NCBI GenBank assembly: GCA_902624785.1
Contig: CACNYU010000012.1
Span: 1-32,613, forward strand
DNA from: an uncultured Prochlorococcus sp.
Lineage (GTDB): Bacteria > Cyanobacteriota > Cyanobacteriia > PCC-6307 > Cyanobiaceae
Reading direction: 5' to 3'
Length of the DNA stretch: 32,613 nucleotides
Shown here: one piece after another, positions 1 to 6,478 of the stretch
Layout: every line of letters begins with the position of its first letter
Numbering within the stretch: position 1 is the stretch's first letter
The notes under the pieces: model-generated
Seen by the model: the letters and a program-made list of their open reading frames with translations, nothing else
The model's database searches: none
What the model was told of the DNA's origin: nothing
Made by a program: the position numbers and the translations under genes

Positions 1-1
1 C

Positions 2-127
2 AATTCAGCAGAATTTTAAAGTAAAAATATACGTTATGGTGTAGGAATAGCAAGATATTCTTTAACGTATAAAGGCGAATTAATATGTGAGTATGATAAA
101 ACTCGTTATTGGCCAAAGAGTTATTAA
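2..127 (+). pseudogene. C-terminal remnant of a small hypothetical protein
   Basis: From about base 20 to the TAA at 125-127 one frame reads a well-formed tail (RYGVGIARYSLTYKGELI, then CEYDKTRYWPKSY). The same frame has a stop at 17-19, and a neighbouring frame reads QQNFKVKI just upstream. The simplest reading is a coding region broken by a frameshift near base 20, or cut by the window edge. No family is recognised, and no start codon is visible in the window. Confidence 0.3.
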
Positions 128-151
128 TTGAATAAATTTCTTACTATATCA

Positions 152-190
152 AGGTTCTGAAAGAAAATGTTTAGACGAATGATGACATTG
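152..190 (+). repeat. 39-bp direct repeat, copy 1
   Basis: This segment recurs at 2732-2770 in the same orientation with three mismatches over about 39 bases. It contains a short frame starting MFRRMMTL at 167 (20 codons, stop 227-229) behind a weak AGGTTCTGAAAG leader. The other copy reads MSKRMMTL. The repeat lies beyond the 3' end of the minus-strand Yfr2-like RNA. It could be a micro-peptide gene, part of an RNA or an old recombination site; the sequence does not decide. Confidence 0.5.
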
Positions 191-262
191 AAGTGCAATT
201 CTATGGGTCGTTTATTCGTCTTTTATTAAAAATATTGGTCCTATTTTTATCACTTCTAAGAT

Positions 263-363
263 ATAAAAAAAAGACCTCTATTTCTAGAGGTCTTTTGTAA
301 GGTCTTATTGAATCAAGTGTATCCTTGTTTCCACTGATTCAGTAAAACCACTCCTACACACAT
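263..363 (-). ncRNA. yfr2-like: Yfr2-family small RNA, copy 1
   Basis: Read on the minus strand, the RNA begins GTGTGTAGGAGTGG near 361. It forms a hairpin of about 18 bp (GGTTTTACTGAATCA-GTG with CACTTGATTCAATAAGACC) and ends at a strong intrinsic terminator. The apical loop carries GGAAACAAGGATACA, matching the repeated GGAAACA loop typical of the cyanobacterial Yfr2-5 (Cyano-1) RNAs. A near-palindrome lies about 68 nt upstream of the 5' end. A Yfr1-like RNA is encoded just upstream on the same strand, so the two form a tandem cassette. The family call rests on motif and structure; the exact 5' end is inferred. Confidence 0.75.
269..296 (-). terminator. Intrinsic terminator of Yfr2-like copy 1
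   Basis: A perfect 12-bp stem (AAAAGACCTCTA with TAGAGGTCTTTT) closes a 4-nt loop. On the minus strand the stem's own T-run continues into more T residues. It is the 3' end of the minus-strand Yfr2-like RNA. Confidence 0.85.
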
Positions 364-422
364 GTATAAGTTATGCCACATATTCTTTTTCTGTGGAAGG
401 GGGCAATGGAATGTAACTTAAC

Positions 423-436
423 TGTCACATGTGCCA
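423..436. promoter_or_regulatory. Operator-like near-palindrome upstream of Yfr2-like copy 1
   Basis: TGTCACATGTGCCA differs at one base from the perfect palindrome TGTCACATGTGACA found at 30317-30330 upstream of another Yfr2-like RNA. Its centre lies about 74.5 nt upstream of the A of AGGAG in this RNA, against about 73.5 nt in the other. Conserved sequence and spacing suggest a transcription-factor site. The factor is unknown. Confidence 0.5.
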
Positions 437-447
437 TTTATTTAAAA

Positions 448-585
448 AGTCATTAAAAAACACCCTAATCTTTTGAATCGGGGCGTTTAGTGATCAGAAA
501 TTAGTGTGTGAGGAGTTTTCTGATGTATCTAATCTAATCCTAAAATTATTAAATTACTGCAGTATTAATAACTAATTAATCTTTT
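448..585. repeat. Inverted repeat with 2820-2956, left copy
   Basis: The reverse complement of this 138-bp block matches 2820-2956 almost perfectly, with only a few substitutions or indels. The block includes the complete Yfr1-like RNA and about 60 bp upstream of it, containing a TACTGCAGTA palindrome. The intervening DNA is about 2.2 kb. The high identity in such AT-rich DNA points to recent duplication or gene conversion. Confidence 0.85.
453..527 (-). ncRNA. yfr1-like: Yfr1-like small RNA, copy 1
   Basis: On the minus strand an 8-bp stem (ATCAGAAA with TTTCTGAT, 493-524) presents a 16-nt loop holding ACTCCTCACAC, the near-invariant core of cyanobacterial Yfr1. A second hairpin follows (ACGCCCC...GGGTGT, 460-486) and then a T-run, which is a proper intrinsic terminator. 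Yfr1 is known to act by pairing its unpaired core with leader regions of porin-type mRNAs. That role here is inferred from the motif. Canonical Yfr1 keeps the core between two hairpins rather than in a loop, so this may be a divergent paralogue. Confidence 0.7.
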
Positions 586-623
586 GATGATTTTTTTCTT
601 AGGTATATGAGATTATTGGAATT

Positions 624-1037
624 ATGAAAATTAACTTCTATAAAATTCTTTTACCTTATCTACCTTGGTTAACTTTTATCTTTGGGGTATTTCACTTAAT
701 AGGAGATATAGGCAGACAAAGTGGATTGGGTCAACTATGGAATGTTGGTTTATTCATAGCACTCTTATCTCAACAATATTGTCAAAGAAAAGGAGCATTT
801 AAATTTCATTTCTTATTGAGTAATTACAATCTAAATTCAGATATATCAACTATATTTGGATATTTTTTAGGGTTTTTATTATGGGGAGCAAGTTCCCAAT
901 ACCTCTTCGTAGATATCCTCGTGAAATATAGAGATTTGATTCCATCATTTATAGAACCGTTTATATATCTAATAGGGATCTTTGTTTTATTTATTGGTTC
1001 TTTTTTCCCTTTTTATGAGGGTAAAAATAAAAGTTAG
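624..1037 (+). CDS. Small multi-pass membrane protein, hypothetical
   Basis: This 137-residue protein has about three or four hydrophobic segments: near residues 11-29 (LPWLTFIFGVFHLIG), 38-50, 75-92 and 108-129. The C-terminus is short and charged. No enzyme motif is visible and I do not recognise the family. A tiny MKLTTPF-family gene lies convergent 18 nt downstream. A decayed copy of the C-terminal half of this gene, also next to a MKLTTPF-family gene, is at about 8155-8392, so the two genes were duplicated as a unit. Coding status is supported by that homology. Confidence 0.7.
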   Translation: MKINFYKILLPYLPWLTFIFGVFHLIGDIGRQSGLGQLWNVGLFIALLSQQYCQRKGAFKFHFLLSNYNLNSDISTIFGYFLGFLLWGASSQYLFVDILVKYRDLIPSFIEPFIYLIGIFVLFIGSFFPFYEGKNKS

Positions 1038-1055
1038 GTCAATAAAAAATTTAAA

Positions 1056-1214
1056 TTAATAAACTTTGCAGTGAGCACTAGTTGGATGATCAATACATTC
1101 TTTATCCCAGTAATCTTGCTTTGCTTCTTTAGGTAATTTGTAATTAAAATCATGCATTCTCCACATATCTGAAGTTGCATTTCTAAGGGCAGTGAACGGA
1201 GTAGTGAGTTTCAT
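1056..1214 (-). CDS. MKLTTPF-family small protein, copy A
   Basis: A 52-residue protein that reads MKLTTPFTALRNATSD, then WRMHDFNYKLPKEAKQDYW, and ends DKECIDHPTSAHCKVY. It has no signal peptide or membrane segment and no known domain. A strong AGGAGG-like site (TGGAGGTTTT) directly precedes the ATG, and a GATAAT box about 30 bases upstream is shared with the other copies. Copy E (8403-8561) differs at only a few residues. Conserved features are the W..KEC motif, a following HPT and a C-terminal Cys. The function is unknown; the strong RBS and promoter suggest it is well expressed. Confidence 0.8.
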   Translation of the reverse strand: MKLTTPFTALRNATSDMWRMHDFNYKLPKEAKQDYWDKECIDHPTSAHCKVY

Positions 1215-1355
1215 AAAACCTCCATGATCTCTACTCTTTTATTATCCTCCTTTTGATTTGAAATTCATAGTGTATTAATACCTGAGTAGAAGTGCTTTAT
1301 GGATCAAGAATATTGATTTAAGATTGTTATGAATAAGGTCTAAAAAATCAATTTA

Positions 1356-1502
1356 ATGAATAATAATTTTTTTAATGAAAAAGAACACAATTACGATAAT
1401 GATGGATTAGATCCATCCGAAGAGTATTTCAAAAGGAAGAAAAAAGGTGATGATGAGGATACCTATTCCCCTCCAGATGAATCAGAACCACCTCATTATT
1501 AA
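1356..1502 (+). CDS. Small acidic hypothetical protein
   Basis: This 48-codon frame encodes a very polar peptide: NNNFFNEKEHNYD near the start, a KRKKKGDDED patch in the middle and a Pro-rich tail SPPDESEPPHY. It has no hydrophobic segment. The composition (balanced codons, strong charge patterning and a tail that stops cleanly) looks like real coding sequence rather than random AT-rich DNA. No RBS is evident. It ends six bases before the convergent broken GIY-YIG gene. The family is not recognised. Confidence 0.5.
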   Translation: MNNNFFNEKEHNYDNDGLDPSEEYFKRKKKGDDEDTYSPPDESEPPHY

Positions 1503-1507
1503 TCCAT

Positions 1508-2117
1508 TTAATAAGTTTCGTTGTAGATATCGACTAGATTCTTACCTTTATAGAACCACCATTTAGTTCCTCGCCTTCTTCTACGAGTTCCATCTTCTCC
1601 TAGTGATTTTTTGGTTAAACCTGTAAGTGAGTAAATTTCATCGAGATATTTAACTCTATTTGGTTAATAAATTGAACACTCAATTTGATCTCTTTCAAAG
1701 GTTAATATTTCACCAATCTCCATACCCATATCAATAAAATTCATATTTGGTCTATTTTTTTGTTTGAATCTTTCAGAAGATATATTTGCTTCAATATCTA
1801 CACTTTCTGCTTCTTTTTGAACTATATGAGTAACATCTTCAATCGCCATAAGTTCTAAAACTGCAATTGCCTCTTCAGGATCAATATGAAAAAAACTCTC
1901 TTTTGGGATTAACTCTATTTGGAAAAAATGCTATATGAAATGCTTTTTCTGTCTCATCTACATCTTTCACCTTCGCTGCATACTCACATTCAAAAGGAAG
2001 AGGAACATCAGTTGAATATAGATCAGCAATTCTAAGTTCTACATTTCTTGTCATTTTTCCAATCTTTACCATATTTGTCATTGCTGGATTAGTGAGAACA
2101 TAAACAGTTCCTTCCAT
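1508..2117 (-). pseudogene. Broken GIY-YIG / T5orf172-family gene
   Basis: The N-terminal 78 residues (GTVYVLTNPAMTNMVKIGKM, with VELRIADLYSTDVPLPFECEY after it, ending NPKREFF) match the T5orf172 (MUG113-like) branch of the GIY-YIG nuclease superfamily. The frame then ends early. Removing one T from the 7-T run at about 1899-1905 restores HIDPEEAIAVLELMAIEDV and joins the frame that runs on to QIECSIY. An in-frame TAA at about 1670 follows. Beyond it the same frame continues to a Trp/Arg-rich tail (TRRRRGTKWWFYKGKN) ending at 1508. The intact gene would encode about 200 residues. A frameshift plus a nonsense codon makes a pseudogene most likely; the frameshift alone could also be a sequencing error or slippage. 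Confidence 0.8.
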
Positions 2118-2244
2118 AAGGTATTGATCTTATAATTTAATTTGCCTAAATGATAATTCAATAAGCAGAATTCCCATAAAAACTAAACTATTCATTTATT
2201 ATCAAAGAGGAATCAATGAGAAGAAAAATTATCCTTGATCTTTA

Positions 2245-2562
2245 ATGTTGCGACTCCTTCCACTACCGATTTTTATTTGCATTTATTTATTTTCTTGGTG
2301 GAGATGTAAAAAAAATATTATCGCTAGTGATAAGCAACTAAAATCATGCATTGATTGGGCATATTTAAAAAATTTACCTCTCCCACCAAAACCTTCATTT
2401 ATCGAGTTTTATATTGTTTATGTTTCTTCTTTTTTAAAATTTCCCTTTGGAATAATTATTCAACAACTACCATTCGCAAAGAAAGTAAGAAACTACGAAA
2501 GAGAAATGAAATTAATATTTGATAAATGGAATTTAGAAAAAATAAAAAAGATAAAAAACTAA
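2245..2562 (+). CDS. Hypothetical protein with N-terminal membrane segment
   Basis: A 105-residue frame starts with a hydrophobic stretch (residues 2-17, LRLLPLPIFICIYLFS) followed by WWRCKK. A second hydrophobic stretch lies at about 55-75 and the tail is basic and helical (KLIFDKWNLEKIKKIKN). No domain is recognised. The first stretch could be a membrane anchor. It stands alone between the broken GIY-YIG gene and the second RNA cassette, and a T-tailed hairpin 130 nt downstream could end its transcript. Coding is plausible from codon patterning but unproven. Confidence 0.5.
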   Translation: MLRLLPLPIFICIYLFSWWRCKKNIIASDKQLKSCIDWAYLKNLPLPPKPSFIEFYIVYVSSFLKFPFGIIIQQLPFAKKVRNYEREMKLIFDKWNLEKIKKIKN

Positions 2563-2691
2563 TTTTTTCGTCAAAATATTCGTCCATTTCCTAATTTCTT
2601 TCATATATGTTATGACCAATCATGTCATACCAAGACTTATTTCGTTAATCGCACAACCGCCGGGTAGTTTCTTTTTCTTGAAAAGTCATGC

Positions 2692-2720
2692 AAAGTCACC
2701 TACTTGGCGACTTTTTTTTT
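2692..2720 (+). terminator. Intrinsic terminator
   Basis: AAAGTC pairs with GACTTT, with an inner CC/GG extension, followed by a long T-run. It ends either the gene at 2245-2562 or a short unannotated RNA. A TATGTT box near 2607 could start such an RNA at about 2618. Confidence 0.65.
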
Positions 2721-2731
2721 ATTTTTATGTC

Positions 2732-2770
2732 TAGGTCCTGAAAGAAAATGTCTAAACGAATGATGACATT
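2732..2770 (+). repeat. 39-bp direct repeat, copy 2
   Basis: This is the second copy of the 152-190 repeat. A 30-codon frame starts here (2748-2840): MSKRMMTLWSSFISPVFF, then a short hydrophobic tail. The frame runs into the start of the 137-bp inverted repeat. The two direct copies bracket the whole interval containing RNA cassette 1 and three genes. Confidence 0.5.
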
Positions 2771-2819
2771 ATGGTCTAGTTTTATTAGTCCAGTATTCTT
2801 TCATATCCTGTCAATCTTA

Positions 2820-2956
2820 AAAAGATTAATTAGTAATTAATACTGCAGTAATTTAATAATTTTAGGATTAGATTAGATACATAAGAAAACTCCTCACACA
2901 CTAATTTCTGATCACTAAACGCCCCGATTCAAAAGATTAGGGTGTTTTTAATGACT
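2820..2956. repeat. Inverted repeat with 448-585, right copy
   Basis: This is the right arm of the inverted duplication carrying the second Yfr1-like RNA. The match continues with lower identity into the Yfr2-like RNA downstream (3045-3140), so the whole two-RNA cassette was copied. Confidence 0.85.
2880..2950 (+). ncRNA. yfr1-like: Yfr1-like small RNA, copy 2
   Basis: The ACTCCTCACACAC core and the terminator hairpin (ACGCCCC...GGGTGT, 2919-2945, then TTTTT) are identical to copy 1. The stem under the core is weaker because the upstream bases read ATAAGAAA instead of ATCAGAAA, leaving about 5 bp. The core would therefore be more exposed, nearer to canonical Yfr1 where it is unpaired. The upstream 60 bp, presumably the promoter, is conserved with copy 1. 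Confidence 0.65.
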
Positions 2957-3044
2957 TGAATTTTATAAGTGTTACTCATTTGTGCTAATTTAATCATCTC
3001 ACATCTAATATTCCCTCAAAAAAAGAATTCCATTAATATCGATT

Positions 3045-3140
3045 TGTGTGTAGAAGAGGTTTTACTAAAACAGTGGAACCAATGAAACACTTGATTCAGT
3101 AGAACCAGAAAAAGACTTTTAGAAATAGGGCCCTTTTTTA
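3045..3140 (+). ncRNA. Degenerate Yfr2-like RNA, copy 2
   Basis: The segment starts TGTGTGTAGAAGAGG and keeps most of the long stem (GGTTTTACT...AGTAGAACC). The loop has changed to GGAACCAATGAAACA, the AGGAG block reads AGAAG, and the terminator stem is damaged (AGACTTTTAGAAATAGGGCCCT) although a T-run remains. It sits about 95 nt downstream of Yfr1-like copy 2, matching the layout of cassette 1. It is probably a decaying paralogue, possibly still transcribed from the TAATAT box near 3034. Confidence 0.5.
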
Positions 3141-3205
3141 TGAAAGCATTATCTTGAAATGTTCATAGAGATACTTTTATGTTCATACATTTGTTTTAAA
3201 TGAGC

Positions 3206-3235
3206 AAAAATAAAGGGGCATATGTTTGCCCCTTT
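3206..3235 (-). terminator. Intrinsic terminator, possible 3' end of a minus-strand small RNA
   Basis: A perfect 9-bp stem (AAAGGGGCA with TGCCCCTTT, 6-nt loop, 3212-3235) is followed on the minus strand by ATTTTTG. No convincing minus-strand gene ends here. Upstream on that strand are a TATATT box near 3325 and a small AGTAC/GTACT hairpin with a GGATACA loop. An RNA of about 110 nt (roughly 3205-3320) is therefore possible but unproven. Confidence 0.5.
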
Positions 3236-3421
3236 CAAGTCTTGAACTTTTTTTCCTAAATGAGTGTTACTTTGAAGTACCTGTGAATCTTGTATCCTTT
3301 GTACTGCTATCAATTCGAGAAATATAGTGCTGAGAACCACAAAGCATTATTACTTGAGCAAAAACACTCTACAAATCAAATATAAATTGAGAGATAATAT
3401 AAAAAAGATCTAGGAGAACTT

Positions 3422-3616
3422 ATGAAACTTACAACTCCTTTCACCATTCTTAATCGAAAATTCAATGAGATGGATTTGATAAGACATGCTTTGAAAACAA
3501 AAGAAAAGTTTGCAACTGAAAGATTGCATGATGACTATAGAAAATTGTTCAAATCTGAATCTTGTATCATGTATTGTTATGAAGAATCTCCAACTATAAG
3601 TAATGGATATGTTTAA
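3422..3616 (+). CDS. MKLTTPF-family small protein, copy B
   Basis: The 64-residue product starts MKLTTPFTILNRKFNEMD, sharing the N-terminal block and the leader (GATAAT, then CTAGGAGAACTT before ATG) with copies A, C and E. Its middle and C-terminal parts differ: LHDDYRKLFKSESCIMYCYE, then a short tail. It lacks the W..KEC motif but keeps a C..YCY ending like copies D and F. It is a divergent member of the family with an apparently intact frame. The function is unknown. Confidence 0.7.
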   Translation: MKLTTPFTILNRKFNEMDLIRHALKTKEKFATERLHDDYRKLFKSESCIMYCYEESPTISNGYV

Positions 3617-3649
3617 TTTATTCGAAAGATTTAAATTAGAAGAAGTTAA

Positions 3650-4267
3650 TTATTTTATATAAGAACTTGATTTTATATCTTGAATTTTTACTGCATTTGG
3701 ATAATTTCTAGTTGCGATAATATACGCCATGTATTTTGTTTTATTCCCATAGGAGTGACCCATACTTTTTGTCATTTGACCATTTTCTCTAATATTTATA
3801 ATTCCTTCATTTAAATATTGCTCTTCAGTGAGATCAATCACATAATTTCTACATTTAGATTCTAGCCACCAGTGATAATCCCTCATGTTTTTATCAAGAG
3901 GGCATAAGACTTTATATAAATCAAAATTTTTATGGAAAAATCTATGCATTACGCCTGCCACCAAATAACTCCATCCTCTCGTTAAATTATCTTTGTCTCT
4001 ATTTGGAGGACATTCTCCATTAATATATTTCTTACCAATATCTATTTGAATAAGTTCTAGCATTTCTATAAAAAAAATATTTAAACCCATCGGTCTTATA
4101 AATATATCCAAAATTGATTCAGATATTGATTGAATATTTTTAATTGAGGCAGTAGTTGTTAAATCTCCTTTAATGTATTTTTCTTTAGGGATAAAAAGTT
4201 TCGTATTTTTCAAAACTTTATTATTTTGAACTAATTTGCCCTTTATTGATGTAATAAATAAATCCAT
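3650..4267 (-). CDS. Putative C-H-D hydrolase-like protein, hypothetical
   Basis: The 205-residue protein has no signal peptide. Three spaced blocks stand out: NGECPPNRD with Cys86, RDYHWWLESK with His132, and NYVIDLTEEQ with Asp145. The Cys...His-Trp-Trp...Asp order resembles uncharacterised phage and cyanobacterial proteins with a G(E/H)C...HWW...D pattern, and a papain- or transglutaminase-like triad in general. The enzymatic reading is my inference. A full-length but broken paralogue at 8673-9125 has lost the His and other parts. A broken MKLTTPF-family gene (copy C) is divergent 112 bases from its start, the same spacing as in the duplicate. Confidence 0.7.
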   Translation of the reverse strand: MDLFITSIKGKLVQNNKVLKNTKLFIPKEKYIKGDLTTTASIKNIQSISESILDIFIRPMGLNIFFIEMLELIQIDIGKKYINGECPPNRDKDNLTRGWSYLVAGVMHRFFHKNFDLYKVLCPLDKNMRDYHWWLESKCRNYVIDLTEEQYLNEGIINIRENGQMTKSMGHSYGNKTKYMAYIIATRNYPNAVKIQDIKSSSYIK

Positions 4268-4379
4268 TAATAAATTATAAAATTTATTTTTAAAATTTAG
4301 ATTTATTAATTATCTAAATGATGAAAGTTAAAAATTAAGATATATCGGATAATTAAAGATTAGAGATTTAGGGGGTTTT

Positions 4380-4538
4380 ATGAAACTCATAACTCCGCTA
4401 AATGCTCTTAGAAATGCAACTTAAGATATGTTGATAATTGATGATTTTAATTACAAATTACTTAAAGAAGCAAAGCAAGATTTCTGGGTTAAAGAATGTA
4501 TAGATTATCCAACAAGTGCTTATTGGAAATTATACTAA
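4380..4538 (+). pseudogene. MKLTTPF-family small gene, copy C, nonsense codon
   Basis: The promoter and leader (GATAAT...TTAGGGGGTTTT) and the whole 52-codon frame are recognisable. Codon 15, TCA in copies A and E, is TAA here (4422-4424). The remainder (DFNYKLLKEAKQDFWVKECI, then DYPTSAYWKLY) stays in frame to a normal stop. The C-terminal Cys has become Trp. A 14-residue peptide is all that could be made without readthrough. Confidence 0.8.
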
Positions 4539-4591
4539 AGGTAAATTAAATATAAGATATTAAAAAAATATTTCTTTTATAAAAATAAAAA

Positions 4592-5197
4592 ATGCCTTCT
4601 AAGAATTCAATATCACAATATGATTGGCAGTATATTATTAGTGGATTTTTTTTAATCTCAGTTTTTATTTTTACAGATTTAATTAGAGTTTTTGATAAAG
4701 AATTTTTATACTATGTCCCAAGATTAATTAGTGATCAACCTTATAGGATTTTAACCTCAACTCTAGTCCATGCAGATTTAAATCATTTGTTAAGTAATCT
4801 TGGAGGAATAGTTATCACAAGATATTTTTTGATCAGACTTGGTATTCAAAGCAGATTTTTTTATTTGAAATTTATTCTAATTTGTTCTTTTTTAAATTTC
4901 CTTATTATCTGGTCTTATGAAAAGATCTTATCGTATTTTTTTAATATCTATCTGAATTATGCCGCTTTAGGATTTAGTGGAATAATTTATGCTTTATTTG
5001 GATTCTTATTATTAAGCTCTTTTCATGGAAAAAATTATTTTTTAGGCAAACAAATTAGTTTGAAATCTAATTTTGAAATTCAAAAAATGTCAAAGACAAT
5101 ATGTCTTATAGGATTGATTTTCTCCTTCTTACCAGGCGTAAGTTTAACCGGTCATATAAGTGGATTTATCTCTGGATGTTTTTTATTCTTAATCTAA
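4592..5197 (+). CDS. Rhomboid-family intramembrane serine protease
   Basis: The 201-residue integral membrane protein has about six hydrophobic helices. The rhomboid signatures are present: HADLNHLLSNLGG (His60, His65, Asn69), GFSG with the expected catalytic Ser129 in a helix (GFSGIIYALFGF), and TGHISGFISG with the partner His188. Rhomboids cleave transmembrane substrates inside the bilayer; the substrate here cannot be told. The length is close to that of minimal bacterial rhomboids and all catalytic positions are kept. It is flanked by the broken copy C and a small DUF4177-like gene, with no operon evident. Alternative starts within the first residues would not affect the core. Confidence 0.85.
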   Translation: MPSKNSISQYDWQYIISGFFLISVFIFTDLIRVFDKEFLYYVPRLISDQPYRILTSTLVHADLNHLLSNLGGIVITRYFLIRLGIQSRFFYLKFILICSFLNFLIIWSYEKILSYFFNIYLNYAALGFSGIIYALFGFLLLSSFHGKNYFLGKQISLKSNFEIQKMSKTICLIGLIFSFLPGVSLTGHISGFISGCFLFLI

Positions 5198-5457
5198 ATA
5201 AGATTAATTATTCTTTGATCAAATTAATTTTTTTATATGCTAGATATCCAATTATTTTTTACTCTTTACTTTTAATTAAGTTCAATTTTGATATCAAAAT
5301 TAACTATTATTCAAATACTTACTAGCAATAATCGAAGTATAATTCGAGGTGAAGCTAAAACCGTATATAATTTATTTCAAGATACTCTATCGAATCCATT
5401 TAAATATATTAGAGAGATTGAGTACTATTAATTTTGAATAAACCAGCATATTTAAAA

Positions 5458-5652
5458 ATGACAAAATTAGAAAATGATCTTGATATTTATTACGCAGTTG
5501 GAAATGCTAATACTCAAAGACAAGAAATTGAAATTAAATCAATTATCAACAAAAGGAATTCTGAAGGATGGAAGTTGGTCTCAACAACTACAGCAATTGT
5601 TGATACTAAAAATAATTTTTCAAATCTTTATTTGTTTTGGGAGAAGTATTAA
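5458..5652 (+). CDS. Small DUF4177-like protein
   Basis: The frame of 64 residues from ATG at 5458 (72 from a TTG at 5434) has DIYYAVGNA near the start, then EIEIKSIINKRNSEGWKLVS and an end LYLFWEKY. The pattern of a beta strand, a helix, EGW-LVS and a final aromatic strand matches DUF4177-type small proteins, whose function is unknown. No good RBS marks either start. A strong T-tailed hairpin about 57 nt downstream is consistent with a real transcription unit. Confidence 0.65.
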   Translation: MTKLENDLDIYYAVGNANTQRQEIEIKSIINKRNSEGWKLVSTTTAIVDTKNNFSNLYLFWEKY

Positions 5653-5708
5653 TAAACAATCGATCTATATACTTTTTACTTTTAGTTATATATTATTTTA
5701 AAGACATT

Positions 5709-5736
5709 AAAAAAGACTTCTATGGGAGTCTTTTTT
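5709..5736 (+). terminator. Intrinsic terminator
   Basis: AAAAAAGACTTC pairs with GGAGTCTTTTTT (12 bp, including one T-G wobble) around a TATG loop, and a T-run is built into the 3' arm. It ends the DUF4177-like transcript. Confidence 0.85.
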
Positions 5737-6220
5737 ATTAGTTATGATTGAAAGATTTAGTTGATAATCAGATTAAGAGTTCTTTTAAAAATTACTTTTG
5801 ATAGTAAAAAGTAATTATTCACTTCTTCAAATTTTACCAACTGCTTTATTTTTAAAGAAGTTCAAAATTAATCTCGGAAGTTTAATTTCTGATAACTTAA
5901 CTTTCTTTCCTAAGAGGTTAGAGCAATTGATTTACCTTATTTTTAAGAAGATGGATTAGTGAAGATCTTGTTGTTCAAAACTGTTCTTGTTAATAATCAG
6001 AACTGTCGTTTTATTAAATTATTCGCTTTAAAAAGTTTTGCACTATTCCTTTATATTGGGTAAGAATTAATAAATTTATTTAATTCTCTAAATATTTTTA
6101 TTACCTTTTAAATCATAAAAAGATTAATTAGTTATTAACTCATCCATATTTTTTCCTAAAACCGAACTTTTAAGTAAGTTAAAACAGGATGATAATTAAA
6201 GCATAGATCTAGGAGGTCTC
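5737..6220. other. Intergenic, no gene seen
   Basis: All frames are densely interrupted. The last part holds the GATGATAATT box and CTAGGAGGTCTC leader of the broken small gene at 6221. Nothing else is supported. Confidence 0.6.
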
Positions 6221-6403
6221 ATTAAACTATTAAATTAATTTTCAATCCTTTAAAGATATTTAAAAGCATTTAATTATTCAAGAGAAAAGATGAAGGGTAC
6301 TCCAAAAGAAATCGAGAAATGTCCACTTAAGATTAAGAACTTATGGTACAAAGAATGCTTTGAGCATCCAAAGAATTATAACTGTTTAATTTATTGCGAC
6401 TAA
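6221..6403 (+). pseudogene. MKLTTPF-family small gene, copy D, decayed
   Basis: A family leader (GATAAT...AGGAGG) precedes ATT where the others have ATG. The frame has TAA at codons 6 and 11, then stays open from Met at 6290 through LKIKNLWYKECFEHP and NYNCLIYCD to the stop. The ending matches copy F (WDKECLEHP...CLIYCE). Loss of the start plus two nonsense codons makes this a pseudogene. The 37-residue piece from 6290 has no RBS. Confidence 0.65.
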
Positions 6404-6478
6404 TGTATTAAATTTTTAATCCTTGATTAAATGAAGTTTTACATAAATGTTCCATGAAAGTTCTTTATCTAAAAGGAG

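Noticed and set aside
3149-3340. Minus-strand open frame of 63 codons
   Set aside because: It runs through the perfect terminator hairpin at 3212-3235 and the composition is not protein-like, so a small RNA is the better reading.
5101-5325. Plus-strand frame of 74 codons overlapping the rhomboid end
   Set aside because: It overlaps the conserved rhomboid region carrying the catalytic His in another frame and has the composition of AT-rich noise.
5288-5425. Weak frame with a TTG start encoding RGEAKTVYNLFQ
   Set aside because: It has no ATG and no ribosome site; it may be a remnant, but nothing supports it beyond a short coherent stretch.
5474-5701. Frame of 75 codons over the DUF4177-like gene
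   Set aside because: It is a shifted shadow of the gene at 5458-5652, which carries a recognisable family pattern.
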